Notes under the pieces: generated by a model
Seen by the model: the letters and a program-made list of their open reading frames with translations, nothing else
Databases searched by the model: none
What the model was told of the DNA's origin: nothing
From: Alopecurus myosuroides
Lineage: Eukaryota > Streptophyta > Magnoliopsida > Poales > Poaceae
Direction: 5' to 3'
NCBI GenBank assembly: GCA_028641055.1
Contig: CM054057.1
Coordinates: forward strand, 329,622,482 to 329,686,481
DNA length: 64,000 bases
Translations under genes and position numbers: made by a program
In this document: piece after piece, positions 1 through 13,046 of the stretch
Layout of the letters: each line of letters starts with the position of its first letter
Numbering within the stretch: the stretch's first letter is position 1

Positions 1-3000
1 CTTGACCTTGACTAGCTTGAATGACAGGAGTGGTTGCATCTTGCATAGTAACTTGTTCAATAAGAGGAGGTTCTTGAACATGTTCTTGGTTAGGTGCATC
101 ACTTGGCTACTTGGCTTGTTCCTCTATTGTATAGGAGGGCTCCACTTGAGTAGAGCATAGTTCTTCTCGAGTTGCCATAAGGTGGCCCTCAATGGGGCGG
201 AAAAATCCCACACCCATCCTTCCTATGGATTCTTGAGGCATTTCAACATCTACATTAGAAACATGAAATTGCGCCACTTGGGAGCCATCATTTTCCTCGA
301 AAACCACACTACAAGATTCTATGACAATCCGTGAGGCTTTTTCAAAGACTCTATAAGCGTGGGATTCGGCACCGTAACCAACAAATATACCCTCAATAGT
401 TTTAGATTCAAACTTAGACAACCTAACACCCTTGATCAAATAGAAGCACTTACAGTCGAACACACGGAAGTAGGAGACGTTGGGTTTGTTGCTCGTGAGG
501 ATATCATATGGAGTCTTTTCTAAGCCCTTGCGGATGTAGAGGCGGTTGGAGGAGTGGCATGCGGTGGATATGGTCTCGGCCCATAAATATTGAAGAGAAG
601 AATACTCCGCCAACATGGTCCTTGCCATATCCATTAGAGTTCGATTCTTCCTCTCGGCTACACCATTTTGTTGAGGTGTATATGTGGCGGAATATTGATG
701 ATGAATACCCTCATCACTAAGGAATTCATTCAAAGTGTAGTTCTTGAACTTGGTGCCATTATCACCCCTAATAGCCATGATTGGGACATTGTGTTAACGT
801 TGCACTTGATTGGAGAAGTCGATGATGGTTTCTTGGGTCTTAATTTTCTACTCGAAGAAAAAAAAACCAAGTGTATCTTGAATAGTCATCGACAATCACC
901 AAGCACTACTTCTTGCCTCCAAGACTTGCCTCGGGCACAACACCAAAGAGATCAACATGGAGAAGTTCAAAGATCATCTTTGATGAGATAATAGTCTTGG
1001 CCTTATGGGAGGCATCATGCATCTTTACTTCAACACACGACCTATAAAAGCGATCTTTGGAAAAGGAAACATTTTATTTTAGTCCGATAATTAGGCCACC
1101 TTTGTGAAGATTTTGCAAAGCTCTCATGTTGACATGGGATAAGCGGCAATGCCACAACCACCCCACGTCCGCCTTTCCGAAAAGACACATCGCTTGGGAG
1201 TTGGTAGACTTAGAGAAGTCCACCACAAACAACTCATTTTCGACATGTCCCACGTATGCGACGTCAAGATTCGTGCTCCTCAAAAGGATCACAATATCAT
1301 GATCAAAGAAGACGGAGAAACCCATCTTCCCTAATGAAAAAACTGAAAGTAAATTGTAACCAAGGGATTCAACAAGCATGACGTCCACAATAGTGATATC
1401 GGGAGCAATCACAACCTTGCCAAACCTCGTTACCTTAGACCTGGACTTGTCTCCATAAGAGACGGTTGCATCATTTGTATTTGGGCGAAACTCCGTCACA
1501 AGTTCTTTGCTTCCAGTCATATGACTATTGCATCCACTATAAATTAGCCGTTTAGACCCACCGGAAGCATAGTCCTTCAAGAGATCATTGGCTAGAGTTA
1601 GGACCAAGGAGGGCCCCCTCACGTTAGCAACAAGGGTCTTTGGAACCCAAATAGTATAGTAAATGAAACCATTAATAGGACCAACATATTTAGCTTGCAC
1701 AACACCATAATAATAAACATATAAGAAATGGTGTGGATTGTTAGTTCCTGCGGGGATGCTACAAGTAGTGTTGTCCCTCATGACACTACCACTCGACACA
1801 ACATTGTTGGCTTGTGCGGGAATGCTACGAGTAGTGTTGTACCTAATGACAATACCACCCGAAGCACCATTTATGGCTTTCTTCTTGTTCTTATTCTTCT
1901 TGTTCTTGTTACTCTTCTTAGCAACATAGCCAAGACCTTGCTTTCCCACTTGTAGTCTAGGAGCAACCACTTGTGTCTTGGGTGCAACTTGTGGCTTAGA
2001 TGCCACCACCTTCTCAACACATGGGCTCTTTCCCTTGAGCCTTACTAGATCTTCCTTAAACCTAGCATTTTCCTCAATAATATTTGCATGATCACAAGAA
2101 GAAGTGGAGGAACTAGGCACATTGAATTTATTGAGTTGAGTTTGAAGTTTTTCATGTGACTCTTTAAGGGTAGAGTGTTCACTCTCCACGACTTTGTGGG
2201 CCTTGGTAACCTTATCAAACTCCTTGGTTAGTTTATCATGACCAACCCCAAACTCAACCTTATCCTTTTTAGCTTCCTTATATTTAGCAATAGCAAGGTC
2301 ACGTTCTTTAGTGATATTAGCAACAAGTTCATTATGTGAATATTCAATAGATTCAAGTTCCTCCTCAAGATAAACTCGACCCTCATGCTCTTCCTCAAGG
2401 GCCATAGAGATAGATGTCTTTTCATCCGCATTGCTCCTTTCAATCTCACCTTTCTTCTCAAGAGCTTCATGCTCCTCTCCCAATTGGCTCATGAGGAGAT
2501 CAAAGTACTTCTTGGTCTCACCTTGCACTTTAGACATAAAATGTTCCAAAGAGGCAATTTCATCTTATATACTATGATAGCAATGTTATTCATGTCATTT
2601 GTAGTCTTAGAGATTATAGAAGATGCTACCTCTGAGGCCTTAGCCATGAAGCACTTGTCATTGGGCCTAGTAATATTCTCATTCGGGGATTCAAAGAGAG
2701 ATGAAGATGATGGACTTGAAGCAATAGCTAGAGCGGTCACTTCACTTGTGTTTTCTTCTTCTTCATCACTTCCGGAATCATATTCCTCTTGAGTCACTAG
2801 CAAAAACTTGGTGGGTTACTTCTTGTTGAAAGGTCTCTTATTGAAGTGAGGTTTCTTGTAAGAAACCTTGGACTTGTCCTTGCGAATAAACTTTCCACCA
2901 TGAAGTTCTCTATTCTCATAGGGGCACTCCGCAATGAAATGGTGCTTATATTGACAATTGAAGCATGACCTCACCCTTTGAGTCCCTTCTTTGCCATAGC

Positions 3001-3516
3001 TAGACTAAATCTTCTCCTCTACATATTCCTTGGCCTTGGATGGATTCTTCCAAAACTTTTGCATGACAAGAGCAATGACATCTTTGAGCACGGGGTCATA
3101 TTTTTTATCCTTCAAAGGAGCCAAGTCCTCGATGCAAGCTTCTTGATAATCAACCTCCCTTGACACTATATTGGCCTTCAAAGCAACCGATGCTCCTTTG
3201 TGCATTCTTATGGCTCTAGCACGGTTGTCAATAGCATTTTTGGTTTGCACTTGATAGGAGCACATTTCTTGCATCACTTGAGTTGAGGTCAAATATGCAA
3301 AGTCATGTATTCCTTGAAGGTTGTTCAAGTCCATGGGCTCAAAATTCATAAGAGCAATTATGTACTTCCTCTTGATCCACGCATCATCAATATACTTGGC
3401 ACCAACATTGTTGAATGCGGTGGCAAAAGTCTTGAGCCTTCGGTACATGTCTTCATGATTCTCGTCATCATGCATATAGAATCATTCGGCCTCATTGCTC
3501 AAAGCATCATACCTAT
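1..3516 (-). pseudogene. copia-A gag (C-terminal part), protease and integrase, broken
   Basis: Read on the minus strand this is the gag-pol interior of a Ty1/Copia element. From right to left it holds a gag segment (about 3005-3475), a CCHC zinc knuckle near 2930-2970 (CFNC, H and C in the usual spacing), a coiled-coil-like Glu/Lys-rich stretch (about 2100-2550), the protease motif, the GAG-pre-integrase segment (WLWHCRLSHVN, about 1110-1145), and the integrase core with RGDNGTKF and PQQNGVAERKN (600-778). Reverse transcriptase lies beyond the left edge. Several stops and frameshifts (near 107, 800, 1074, 2560, 2805, 3004 and 3476) show that it is dead. The protease motif reads IYSGC where the family has DSGC, so the catalytic Asp is lost. 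The reading frame resumes at 41746 on the far side of copia-B. Seen: motifs and breaks. Known: Copia domain order. Confidence 0.9.
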
Positions 3517-5674
3517 TGAAAGTGCATGGTTCCCCCATGTATGGTTTTGGTAATTAATGACAATCCCTATGGACTAATTTTGCATTGAGACATTCTTATA
3601 GGTTTGTACATTGGCACCACTTGAACTCCATGTGTTGGATTCAAGGTTGGATTCTATCAAGATCATCACTTATAATTAATATATATTATTAATAATAAGC
3701 ATTGTGATGCTAGTATTGACCATATTACAAGCATGTCTTGAAGAAGGAGATTGTGTGAACATTCATGTTTACCTTCAAGACATCATTATCATGAATAAAG
3801 AGAAGATACTTGGTTGATCAAGTAGGTGTGAAAATCTTGCCAACCATATGGAGATTATGGTCAATTGAAGATGGTCATGTGAGAAGCTCTCTCATATTAG
3901 CTTATGGGGGAGCAATTTACATGTCTTCACGAAGCTAAGTGCAATCAAGAAAGGTGGTCCAACTTGAGGTGATTAAGATCGCCATCATCTAGCTCAAGTG
4001 GATTGCACAAGTAAAAGGTATGACTTAGATAGGGTTTCTATTTTACCGGTCTCATTGTGCTAGTTGGGAGACCGGATTATAGGATAAATAACCGTACTAT
4101 CAAGAGGGGCTCTTGAATGCGTATCTTGATTGTATCTATCGTAGAGAGATCAAACCTTTGCACAATTGGAATCATCCTTATTGGTTCTTATTTGGGTTTC
4201 TCCATGTTAGGTTTTAGAGCTTTTCATGCTCTTCATGTCAATCTCAAGTTCATCAAAAATAGATTTTGTATGAAAAACTTATCGCATTTTTTATGTTGGA
4301 GGTTTCTACCGGTTGTCCTTTATAGATAGGTCAAACCTTTAATCATTTGGTTTTATCTTCCCATTTTTTTACTATGATGTTTATCTGCATATTCTTGTAG
4401 TGCACGTCGTTGCTATTTCAATGAGCCCAATAACATCAAAAACGGAGTACGGATGCAAAAGTTACGACCGTTTTCATACTGGGTGTTCTGCAGTTTTTCC
4501 AGCACCGGTACTCCGCCGGAAATCCCTTCGGGATGCCCGTGGCGGTACTACCGGTGAAACCACCGGTAGTACCGCTGCCTGGGGCAGTTTTTAGCCTGTT
4601 TAGTGTTCTAACTCATCCGGAGGGCGGTAGTACTTTCACCGGTATTACCGCCCCTGCACGATTTTCCCCCAACGGTTGGATATTTGGGTGACCTATTTAA
4701 GGAGCCTTCTTCCCCAATGGTTCCCCAACTCTTTGGGCAAGTTTGACTCCATTTTTTACCTCCAAAAGCTTGCTATCTCTCAATCCCTCCAATGATTCTT
4801 TCTTCCACTTGAGGAAAAATAGATAGGAGATCTAGATCTACAACTCCACCAATCAATCCCTCCTCTTTGTGAGGGGAACCTATTAGATCTAGATCTTGGG
4901 GATTCATTTGTTGTTTTCCTTGTTCTTCCTCCTTCCTCTCTCCATAGAATGAGTTGCTTTGGTGAGATTTGGGAGAGAAGTTCCTGACCACTTTGTGTGT
5001 TCTTGCCATTGCATTAGGTGCATCGGTTTGAGTTCCCCACGGGATTCGTGAAAGAGAAGTTCGTGATCTTGTTACTCTTGGGTTCTTGGTCACTGGAGAG
5101 ATTGTTTCTCTTGGGTGTATTGAGCACCCTAGACAGTTAGTGCTTGGGGCTTCCACCTTGTTGCAATAATATTCGTTGAGAGCCTCCAATTGAGTTGTGG
5201 AGATAGCCTCAACCTCGTGTAAGGTTTGGTCAACGCCTTCAAGTCGATCTCATAGTGGAAACGAGCATCTCCCTCACCGAAGAAGCTCAAGGAGAATAAG
5301 GTGTGCACATCCGTGCTATTGAGGAGCACCTAGGTGGCTCCCCACCTCTCCAACAAAGACGTACTTCCTTTGGGAAGGAACTTCGGTAATCACATCGGTC
5401 TCCTTGTGCTTCGGTTATTTCTCTACTCTAGCTCGTTACTTATGCATTTACCTTTGTGATAGCCATCGTGCTTGAACTCATCTCTCTTGCTATCACATGG
5501 TTGTATATCTTTCTTAGCATAATTTGTTGGTGCACATAGGTAAACCTAGCTTGTATAGGTTTTGTGCTTGATAAATTCAATGCTAGTTTTATTCCGCATT
5601 TACTCAAGCCTAAACCGTAATTATTTTAAAGCGCCTATTCACCCCCCCCTCTAGGCGGAATCCTTGTACTTTTA
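3517..5674 (+). repeat. copia-B 5' LTR
   Basis: This 2,158-bp LTR starts TGAAAGTGCATGG and ends CTTTTA (ancestral CTTTCA, as in the 3' copy). It contains the CCGGTAGTACCGG-type palindrome region (about 4500-4660), an MSA-like box CCCAACGGTTG (4668-4678) and a TATA-like TATTTAAG (4694-4701). The long non-coding leader that follows carries duplicated AGATCTAGATCT words (about 4830-4895). Confidence 0.95.
4668..4701 (+). promoter_or_regulatory. copia-B LTR core promoter: MSA-like box plus TATA-like box
   Basis: CCCAACGGTTG (4668-4678) matches YCYAACGGYYA at 10 of 11 positions. TATTTAAG follows after 15 bases. The 3' LTR keeps both boxes and the same spacing (40740-40773). The TATA assignment is from sequence only. 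Confidence 0.5.
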
Positions 5675-5676
5675 AT

Positions 5677-5688
5677 TGGTATCAGAGC
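5677..5688 (+). other. copia-B primer-binding site
   Basis: TGGTATCAGAGC lies two bases after the 5' LTR, the standard Copia match to initiator tRNA-Met. It is intact. Confidence 0.92.
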
Positions 5689-5726
5689 GAGGGCTCTCAT
5701 TGTTAGGATTCACCGCCTTGAGAGTA

Positions 5727-7913
5727 ATGATGTCGCTTAGTGAAGTAGTGCACGATCCCACATTTCATTTCGATGGCACAAACTATGATGTTTGGAAATT
5801 TCGCATGCTCATTTATTTCCGGGTCATGGACCCACATATGGAGCAAATTGTAGAGATGGGTTTTTATTCTCCAAAGGATCCTCAAAATCCAACTTTAGAG
5901 GAAGAGAAAAATTTATCTCTCGGTGCTCTTTCTATTAATGCGTTTTTCCTTCTTGTGAGCCTTGTAGTTATTAAACCCCTTTTTCCTATCAGGAATGCTC
6001 ATGAGTTATGGACAAAGCTTCAAGATAAATATGGAGTGTCCAATATTGTTGAGGATGATTGTTCTCCCTCCATCTCCGGTCGTGATGAGTTATCAACTTC
6101 TTGTACTTCACCAATATGTGGTAAGCCACAAACTAATGATATGGTGAGTAGTGATAGGCTTTGCAATAATGATAGTGAGCTTATTATTGATGATCCTTAA
6201 TCTCTATCTTATTGCCATGCCTCGTCTTTGGACTTAAACACAACTAGCACCAAAAATGTTTTACATGCTTGTGTTGATAGTCTTTGCTTATGATGTAGAC
6301 ATGGCTTGTCTACATCTCATGATGATATGTGTGCTTTCTCTTGTTCCCATGATAAAAATGGTTGTGTTTTCTCTAGTATTTGTATGGCTAACAATGTAAA
6401 GGAAACTCAACTCTCTATGGAACAAGATGTGGACTTGAGTGGTGCCTCAAGTAATGATTTATCATCATATACCACCTTTTGCCTCATGGCCAAGGATTCA
6501 AAGGTATCTTCTACTTTGAACCCCAATATTTCTCATGATGATAGAGTGAGTGGATAGTTTTGTGGTTAGCAAGCCTTGATGGTGAGACCAAGGAAAATGT
6601 GAATGCTCTCCTAGAACAACTTGATGAGGCCAACTCTCTTATAGATGAAAAGGAGTATATCATCGTGACTTTGGAAAGTCATAATGGTGGTCATTCTATC
6701 AAGGACAAAGAGCTTGAAGATGCTTTTGTGAAAGAGTGTTCCCTTAGATCTTCTCTTGAAGAGAAACTATCTAGTCTAGAAGAAACCTATGCCATTAGCA
6801 TTTATAAGCTTAGAAGGGACAATGAATTATGTCTTGCTCTTGCTAATGACCTCAAAGCTAAAAAATGATGATGCTTGTGCTACTAACTCTATTTCTTGTG
6901 AAGCATCCATATTAAAGGAGAATGTTGAGCTATGGGCTCAACTTGAGTTGCTAACTAGTAACCATGGGAAATTGGAAGAAACTCATGAAAATATCTCAAG
7001 CTCTCATGATGATCTTCTAGTCTCCCATGAGAGGCTAAAGTTAGCTCATGAGGCTATTTCTTCTAAGATAACATCTTGTGAGCCTCATGTGGACAAAGGC
7101 ACATCATCTACTTTAAACTCTATATCGCCTTGTGTTAGTCATAGTAATTCATCCTCTCATAATGTTTCCACAATTTGTGATGAATTTCTTTCCTTGCCTT
7201 GTTGCTCTAAAAATGATGCATCTACTTCCTCTAGCTCTTGTGTTGATACGAACCATGTAGAGGGAATCAATGAGCTCAAGGCCCAAGTCACTTCTTTGAA
7301 GAAAGACTTGGAGAAGTGTCATAAAGGTAAGTCCACACTTGACAATATGTTGAGTGTCCAAAAATATCCCAATGACAAGAGAGGATTTGGATTCATTTCC
7401 AATCACAAGAACAAGTCCAAGGTAGACAAGAAGAAGGGCCATGAAAAAGTCAAGAATTCGGCCAAGATTGTTTGCTTCAAGTGCAAGGTTGAAGGGAGTC
7501 ATGTTAGATTATGCCCTTTGAAGAAGAAGAAACTTAGTGAGAAGCAACAAGGGAAGCGGCCACAAGTCCAACCTCAATCTCAACTCCAAGTTGAAGAAAT
7601 GCCCCTTCCCATGAAATCTCAAGCTAATGCTCCTCAAGTTGAGAAATCAACTAAGAAGAACGGAAGGAGTCATTGTTGCTATTTATGCCGTGAAAAGGGC
7701 CATCTTGCTTTGTCATGCACTAATGGTACATTATCCAACCCTATCATAATTGATGATGTGTATTTCATTCGGAAGGATAATTTGGGCAATGTGTTTGCCA
7801 AATATGTTGGTACTCAAAGTGGTGTCAAGAAAAGAACAATCTGGGTTTCCAAGCCTATTGTGACTAACCTCTTAGGACCCAACTTGGTTGGGGACCAACA
7901 AGCTCAAACTTGA
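5727..7913 (+). pseudogene. copia-B gag, broken
   Basis: This is the gag gene of copia-B, encoding the capsid-like protein that packages element RNA. The start is set at the first ATG after the PBS in the frame that reads FDGTNYDVWKFRM, a DUF4219/UBN2-type beginning. Stops or shifts near 6200, 6305, 6558 and 6868 break it into four frames. The last (6789-7913) is the longest and carries two zinc knuckles. In the first (about 7470-7515) the His position reads Ser. The second, CYLCREKGHLALSC (about 7678-7718), is a perfect CX2CX4HX4C. The middle is Ser- and Glu-rich and probably coiled coil. The ORF ends soon after the second knuckle and no protease follows. Confidence 0.85.
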
Positions 7914-7916
7914 TCA

Positions 7917-9665
7917 ATAGGTGTTATTGGAGGGCATTGGAGACTTGGCTATATCATGAAGAATTAAGGGATCTTCACCACGTATATTTTTCTTAAGCCA
8001 AGTCATTTGGATTATCATGTCTCTATCTCACGTTCCATGCTCCTTCTTGCGGTAACTTGTATTTACATTATATATATACATTGAAAGTTGCTTGCCCCTT
8101 TGCATGTATTGGCTTTGTACCTTTCTTGTATTTTGTATATGCTGTGCTTACCACTTACTTATCCTTGAGTAATCTAGTATGTGTTTGTCGGTTCGCACAA
8201 CATGTATGTATGAGTTTGCTCTGAGCCTAATTGCATCTCTTTAGTATGTTATTTTGATATTTTGAGTGATTAATGGACTATCCCATTTTGGGAGAGTAAT
8301 ATGCCTTTAGCACATCACAATCCTAAAATGTGTATACATGAGGAATACCACTCGGTGTTGATATTTCAATATTATCTAGTCTCTATGTGGTATGTCATAC
8401 TCATGATAAATTCAAATTCTAATGTCTATTAATTATCTCTAGTTGGTATTTTTTTTTGCCTCTTGCTAAGAAGATACGAATTATCACATTTTGGGGGAGT
8501 AATATGATTTGTGCATATTACAAGCCTAAAGAATGTGAACATTTGAGGTTTTGCCACCTAGAATTGATATTGTTAATTATGTTGTTCCTATTTGGCATGT
8601 GTGCTCAAACAAGTTTCAATTTGCTTAAATGATTTTTTTGCTCATCTTTTGGTATCTTGTTTGTGAGTGAGTTTCTTGGTGCGGTTTTCCTCAAATATGC
8701 ACTAGTATTTACCTTCTCGGAAACCGGTTGCTTCATGCTATATTAATCATTGCTTTGCATGATCATTCGACTTTTGAAGCCATCAAGAATCTCCATTTTA
8801 GCATGGTGTTTTCATTCCAATGAGTAATAACTCCTCTCCTTGTCCTTGACAAGTGATAATATTATTTGTGGTCTGATGTATTGATCATATTTACTTGGGT
8901 TGTTTCTTCTTTTTCCAATATTTATTGCCAAGTAATTTCTTTGTGCTCACTCCCATTGTCTTCCTTTCCTTTTGAGAATCTCTTTGGTTTACTCGTATTT
9001 GGTTGGTGTTCTAATTGTTAAAGCTAAAGCAAGGATCCCACTTGTGTGCATATTGTATTCAAATACAAAATTATAAGTAATGCACAAATCATGGGGGAGA
9101 TTTACTATATTATTTAGAACACTATTTTTCTTCATTTGTCTTTAGATATTTATCAATTGGTATTTAATCCCGATGACGTGTCTATTTGGAAGACAAACCT
9201 TTTTCGTCTTGGTATTTGATGCGTCATAAATGTATCCATAATTTCTGTTGTTCCATGTTGTTTTAATGCCATATGCTACATGTTTTTTCTTACACTTTAT
9301 CTCATTTTTATCGATTTCCCGGGACTAACCTATTGACAAGATGCCATAGAGCCAATTTCTGTTTTCTGTTGTTTTTAGTTTTAGAAAAGTTGTTCTGGAA
9401 ATATTCTCGGAATTGGACAGTTCAAAAGCCAGAATTCTTAGAATTCCCGGAGGGTCAATGAAGTCCAAAGGAGACCCGGAGGCCCCACACCAACTACTTT
9501 GGACCTAATAATTTTGGGGACCATTTTGTACTTAAATGTGTTTTAGGTACATTTGAGATGCATTGGATGCTTGTCTCATTCTCAAGGAAGGTGTCGTGAC
9601 CATGTGCTTATCGGAGTCAAGCTAGGATGATGAATTAATTATTATCTACTAAAACATCACCATTG
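7917..9665 (+). other. copia-B internal non-coding region, left part
   Basis: This AT-rich interior follows gag. It contains no frame with protease, integrase or RT motifs and only short spurious ORFs. Phrases such as GGGGGAGTAATATG recur (8290, 8493) and resemble decayed PPT-like copies. It is cut by the Gypsy insertion at 9666-9670 and resumes at 38547. Confidence 0.7.
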
Positions 9666-9670
9666 CCATC

Positions 9671-11072
9671 TGATGACCCACAAGTATAGGGGATCGCAAA
9701 GTCTTCGAGGGAAGTAAAGCCCAAATTTATTGATTCGACACAAGGGGAGCCAAAGAATATTTGTGAGCCTTAACAAGTGAGTTGTCAATTCACCTAAACC
9801 TGAAAGTACTTTTGGTCGCAGTGGTTTATCAGTAGTAACAGTTTTATAGTAGCAGTAGTAGTGAAATAATAGCAGCAGTGGAATGAAAACAACAACAGCA
9901 GTAGTGTTTGAAGTAAACATCAGGATTAAATAATGTAGGCATAGGGATGGATGAACGGGCGTTGCATGGATAAGAAAGTTCAAATAATGATCATTTCATG
10001 GGCATTGCAGATAAATATGATAAAGCATCCAAGCACTAAGTAACCATAGGCATGTGTTCCATAAATAGGCGTACGTGCTCGCAATGAGAACTTCACAACA
10101 TCTTTTGTTCTACCAGCCGGTTTTCAGCGGGGCCTCAAGGGAACTACTGGTAATTAAGGTGTTCCTTTTAATAGAACACCGGAGCAAATCATTAACACTC
10201 CGTGAACACATGTGATCCTCACATCGCAGCCATCCCCTCCGGTTGTCCCAATTTCTGTCAGTTCGGGGCCTCGGGTTCCGGACAACGATATGTGTAAACA
10301 ACTTGCATGTATGATCAAGAAACAATAATTATCATCGTGATTCAATAACATGTTCAGATCTGAGATCATGGCACTCGGTCCCAAAGTGGCAAGCCTTAAG
10401 CATAACAAGTTGCAACAATGTCAATAGCACTAATAGAGGACACTAGGCACTATGCCCCTAACAATCACGGCATTATTACATGAACAATCTCATCCAATAC
10501 CTACCATCCCCTTAATCCTACAGCGGGGAATTACTCACACATGGATGGGGGAAACATGGATGGTCGATGGAGAGGCGTTGGTGATGACGATGGCGATGAT
10601 CTCCTCCACTTCCTCGTCCCGACAGGGTGCCAGAACAGGAACTTCTGATCCCTGAATCGAGGTTTGGGACGGCGGCGGCGCTCTGTTGTGTTTCTGTGGA
10701 ATATGACGAACCCCCTCGGGTTTTAGGGTTGGAGGCTACTTGTAGTCGAAAGGGGAGTCTGAGGGGGGCTCTGGGGGGCCCCACACCCCTAGGTGGCGTG
10801 GCCTAGGGGGGACCCGCGCCAGGGGGGTGTGGCCACCATGTGGCTCCTCTCCTGGCCCTCTTCCGGCTCCCGGGGTCTTCCGGGGTGAAAACATCAATGG
10901 GGTCTTTTCTAAGCAATTTCCCGAAAGTTGATTTTTCTGCATAAAAACAAGACACCAAAGTAATTCTGCTGAAAACAATGTTAGTCCGTGTTAGTTGTAT
11001 TCAAAACACACAAGTTTAGATGAAAACAATAAGAAAAGTGTTCGGAAAAGGAGATACGTTTTTGACGTATCA
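9671..11072 (-). repeat. Athila-like element, 3' LTR
   Basis: This 1,402-bp LTR reads TGATGACCCACAAG... to ...GACGTATCA on the plus strand. It is paired with 37153-38541 and differs by scattered substitutions and small indels. Short frames in it (for example 9657-9983 and 10518-10978) are not genes, because they recur in the partner only with the repeat. Confidence 0.95.
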
Positions 11073-11092
11073 ACTCCCCCCAAGCTTAGCTT
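11073..11092 (-). other. polypurine tract of the Athila-like element
   Basis: Directly inside the left LTR the minus strand reads a purine run ending GCTTGGGGGGAGT. This is the plus-strand primer site and shows that the left LTR is the 3' LTR. Confidence 0.8.
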
Positions 11093-13046
11093 ATTGCTTG
11101 TCCTCAAGAAATTCAGTGACAACTGAGTGCGATAAAAGATTTTTACGAACACATTTCTTTCATATGATGTAAATATATTGACTATGTGATCAAATCCTTA
11201 ATTATGCTCATGATAAGATACACGCAAGATACTGCCACTTAATAGCTATGCAAACCATGAGAAGATAACAACATATTAATAATAAACAACATGAAGCATA
11301 ACTATTTGCAAGATTGTAATAATCATAAAAAGGATCTAATAAAGTGGTATCTCGCTTGCCCTTAAATGTGGGCCAAAACATAAATGCCAGGGCACCTCTG
11401 AAGTTCAAGGGAAGACTAGAAGTAAAGATATCAAAGATACAAGTATCAAAGTTATATCACAATCAACCGTACTTTGGGACAAACACATCACACTAAGAAT
11501 GACCATTGTGTTCTCAAGAAAGTGCTCAAAGAATATGGCGGAGACTCAACATAAAAGTAAAAGAAAGGCCCTTCGCAGAGAGAAGCATGGATCACTCATG
11601 TGCTAAAGCTTTTTATTTATTAAACGGAGGTATTGAAAACATTTTGAGAGAGGTGTATGCTTATGTCAACGAATGGTAAACAGACAATACAGTATGTCAC
11701 AAGTCAACTGGATTCACAAGAGCGGCTCCCATGTGAAGGACGCATCTGGGTAGAAGGTCATCCCTCTTTCTCTTTTGTTTACACAATTATGCTTTGACTG
11801 ATAAATCAGGGGCAAAAAGAGTGAAGAGAATTTGTGTGTATTAATTTGGGGCTGGGCACCCCACTGCCAGCTCTTCTATCATTTGGATAAGCGGATGAAG
11901 CCACTAGTCCAGGGTGTGAAATCCAATCAACAAGTGAGATAAAAATTCTCTATTTACGTCCTCATGAGCTAAAACAGGGGCACAAAACAGGAATAATTTT
12001 TAGCAGGTTTTAAAGGTAGCACATGAGCAATTTACTTGGAGTGGCGGTTAAATACCACATATAGGTAGGTATGGTGGACACATTTGGCAAACTTTGGTTT
12101 TTGGGAGTTGGATGCACGAGTAGAGCTCATACTCAGTACAGGTGAAGGCTAGCAAATAGACAGGGAGCGACAATCAAGAGAGCAACAACTATCATAATCA
12201 TGTTTGCGACAAAGTAAAATTAACCGAGGCATAAAATTGATACTAGAACTCTGAGGCAAAATAAATCATCGAGGCTTATTGACTTTTTGTTTTCAGTCTT
12301 AGCATGCGTGAGCATGTGCCAAGTCGATTCAAATGAAACAGTCAGAGGAGACTACCACAATATCATACCCTTCTATGAATAGAACAATGCAAACAAATAT
12401 TTATATGACAAGTCATTTACTATTAATAAATTGGAACAAAACATGAGAGAGCATGAAATATTAAGAAGTCATTAAGTCACATATATATTATACGAACAAA
12501 CTAAGAATTCTCACATAGATGGACATATGTACAAAAATGAAAACAAATAGAGTTCATACCAGCCTCTCACCACAACTTGAATTGTTGTATATCGTCATTA
12601 TTGCTCTTCACTTGTGGCTCGAATAATATATAATAAAAACCAAGCTCCAATGGAGTCACAGACGACTGTTGAACTCTGCAACAAACTTTACAAAACCAAA
12701 AAAGAAGAACAAATATTTTTGGTTTTTTTAATTAAAACACTAATAGAAGAGAACAAGCAAACAAAGCAATTTTTTTAAAATTAAACTGCAACTAAAAGAT
12801 AAAGAAAACCAACTAAAGAAACAAATAGAGAGAAACAACAAAAATCTTTTTAGTATTTTTGTGTTTTGGAAAGCGAAAACAAAACAATAAAAACAAAGAG
12901 AAATGAAAGAAACGAAAATAACCGAAAACAAACGAAAGAAATGAAAACATGGATATACAAAGAACCGACCGAACATGATATATAAATGAGTGTGATGTCG
13001 GTATACCTCCCCCCAAGCTTAGGCTTTTGGCCTAAGTAGAGATAAA
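11093..13046 (-). other. non-coding 3' interior of the Athila-like element
   Basis: This AT-rich sequence has poly-A and poly-T runs (12700-12950) and no supported coding frame. It separates the extra ORF from the 3' LTR, as is usual for this group. Confidence 0.65.
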
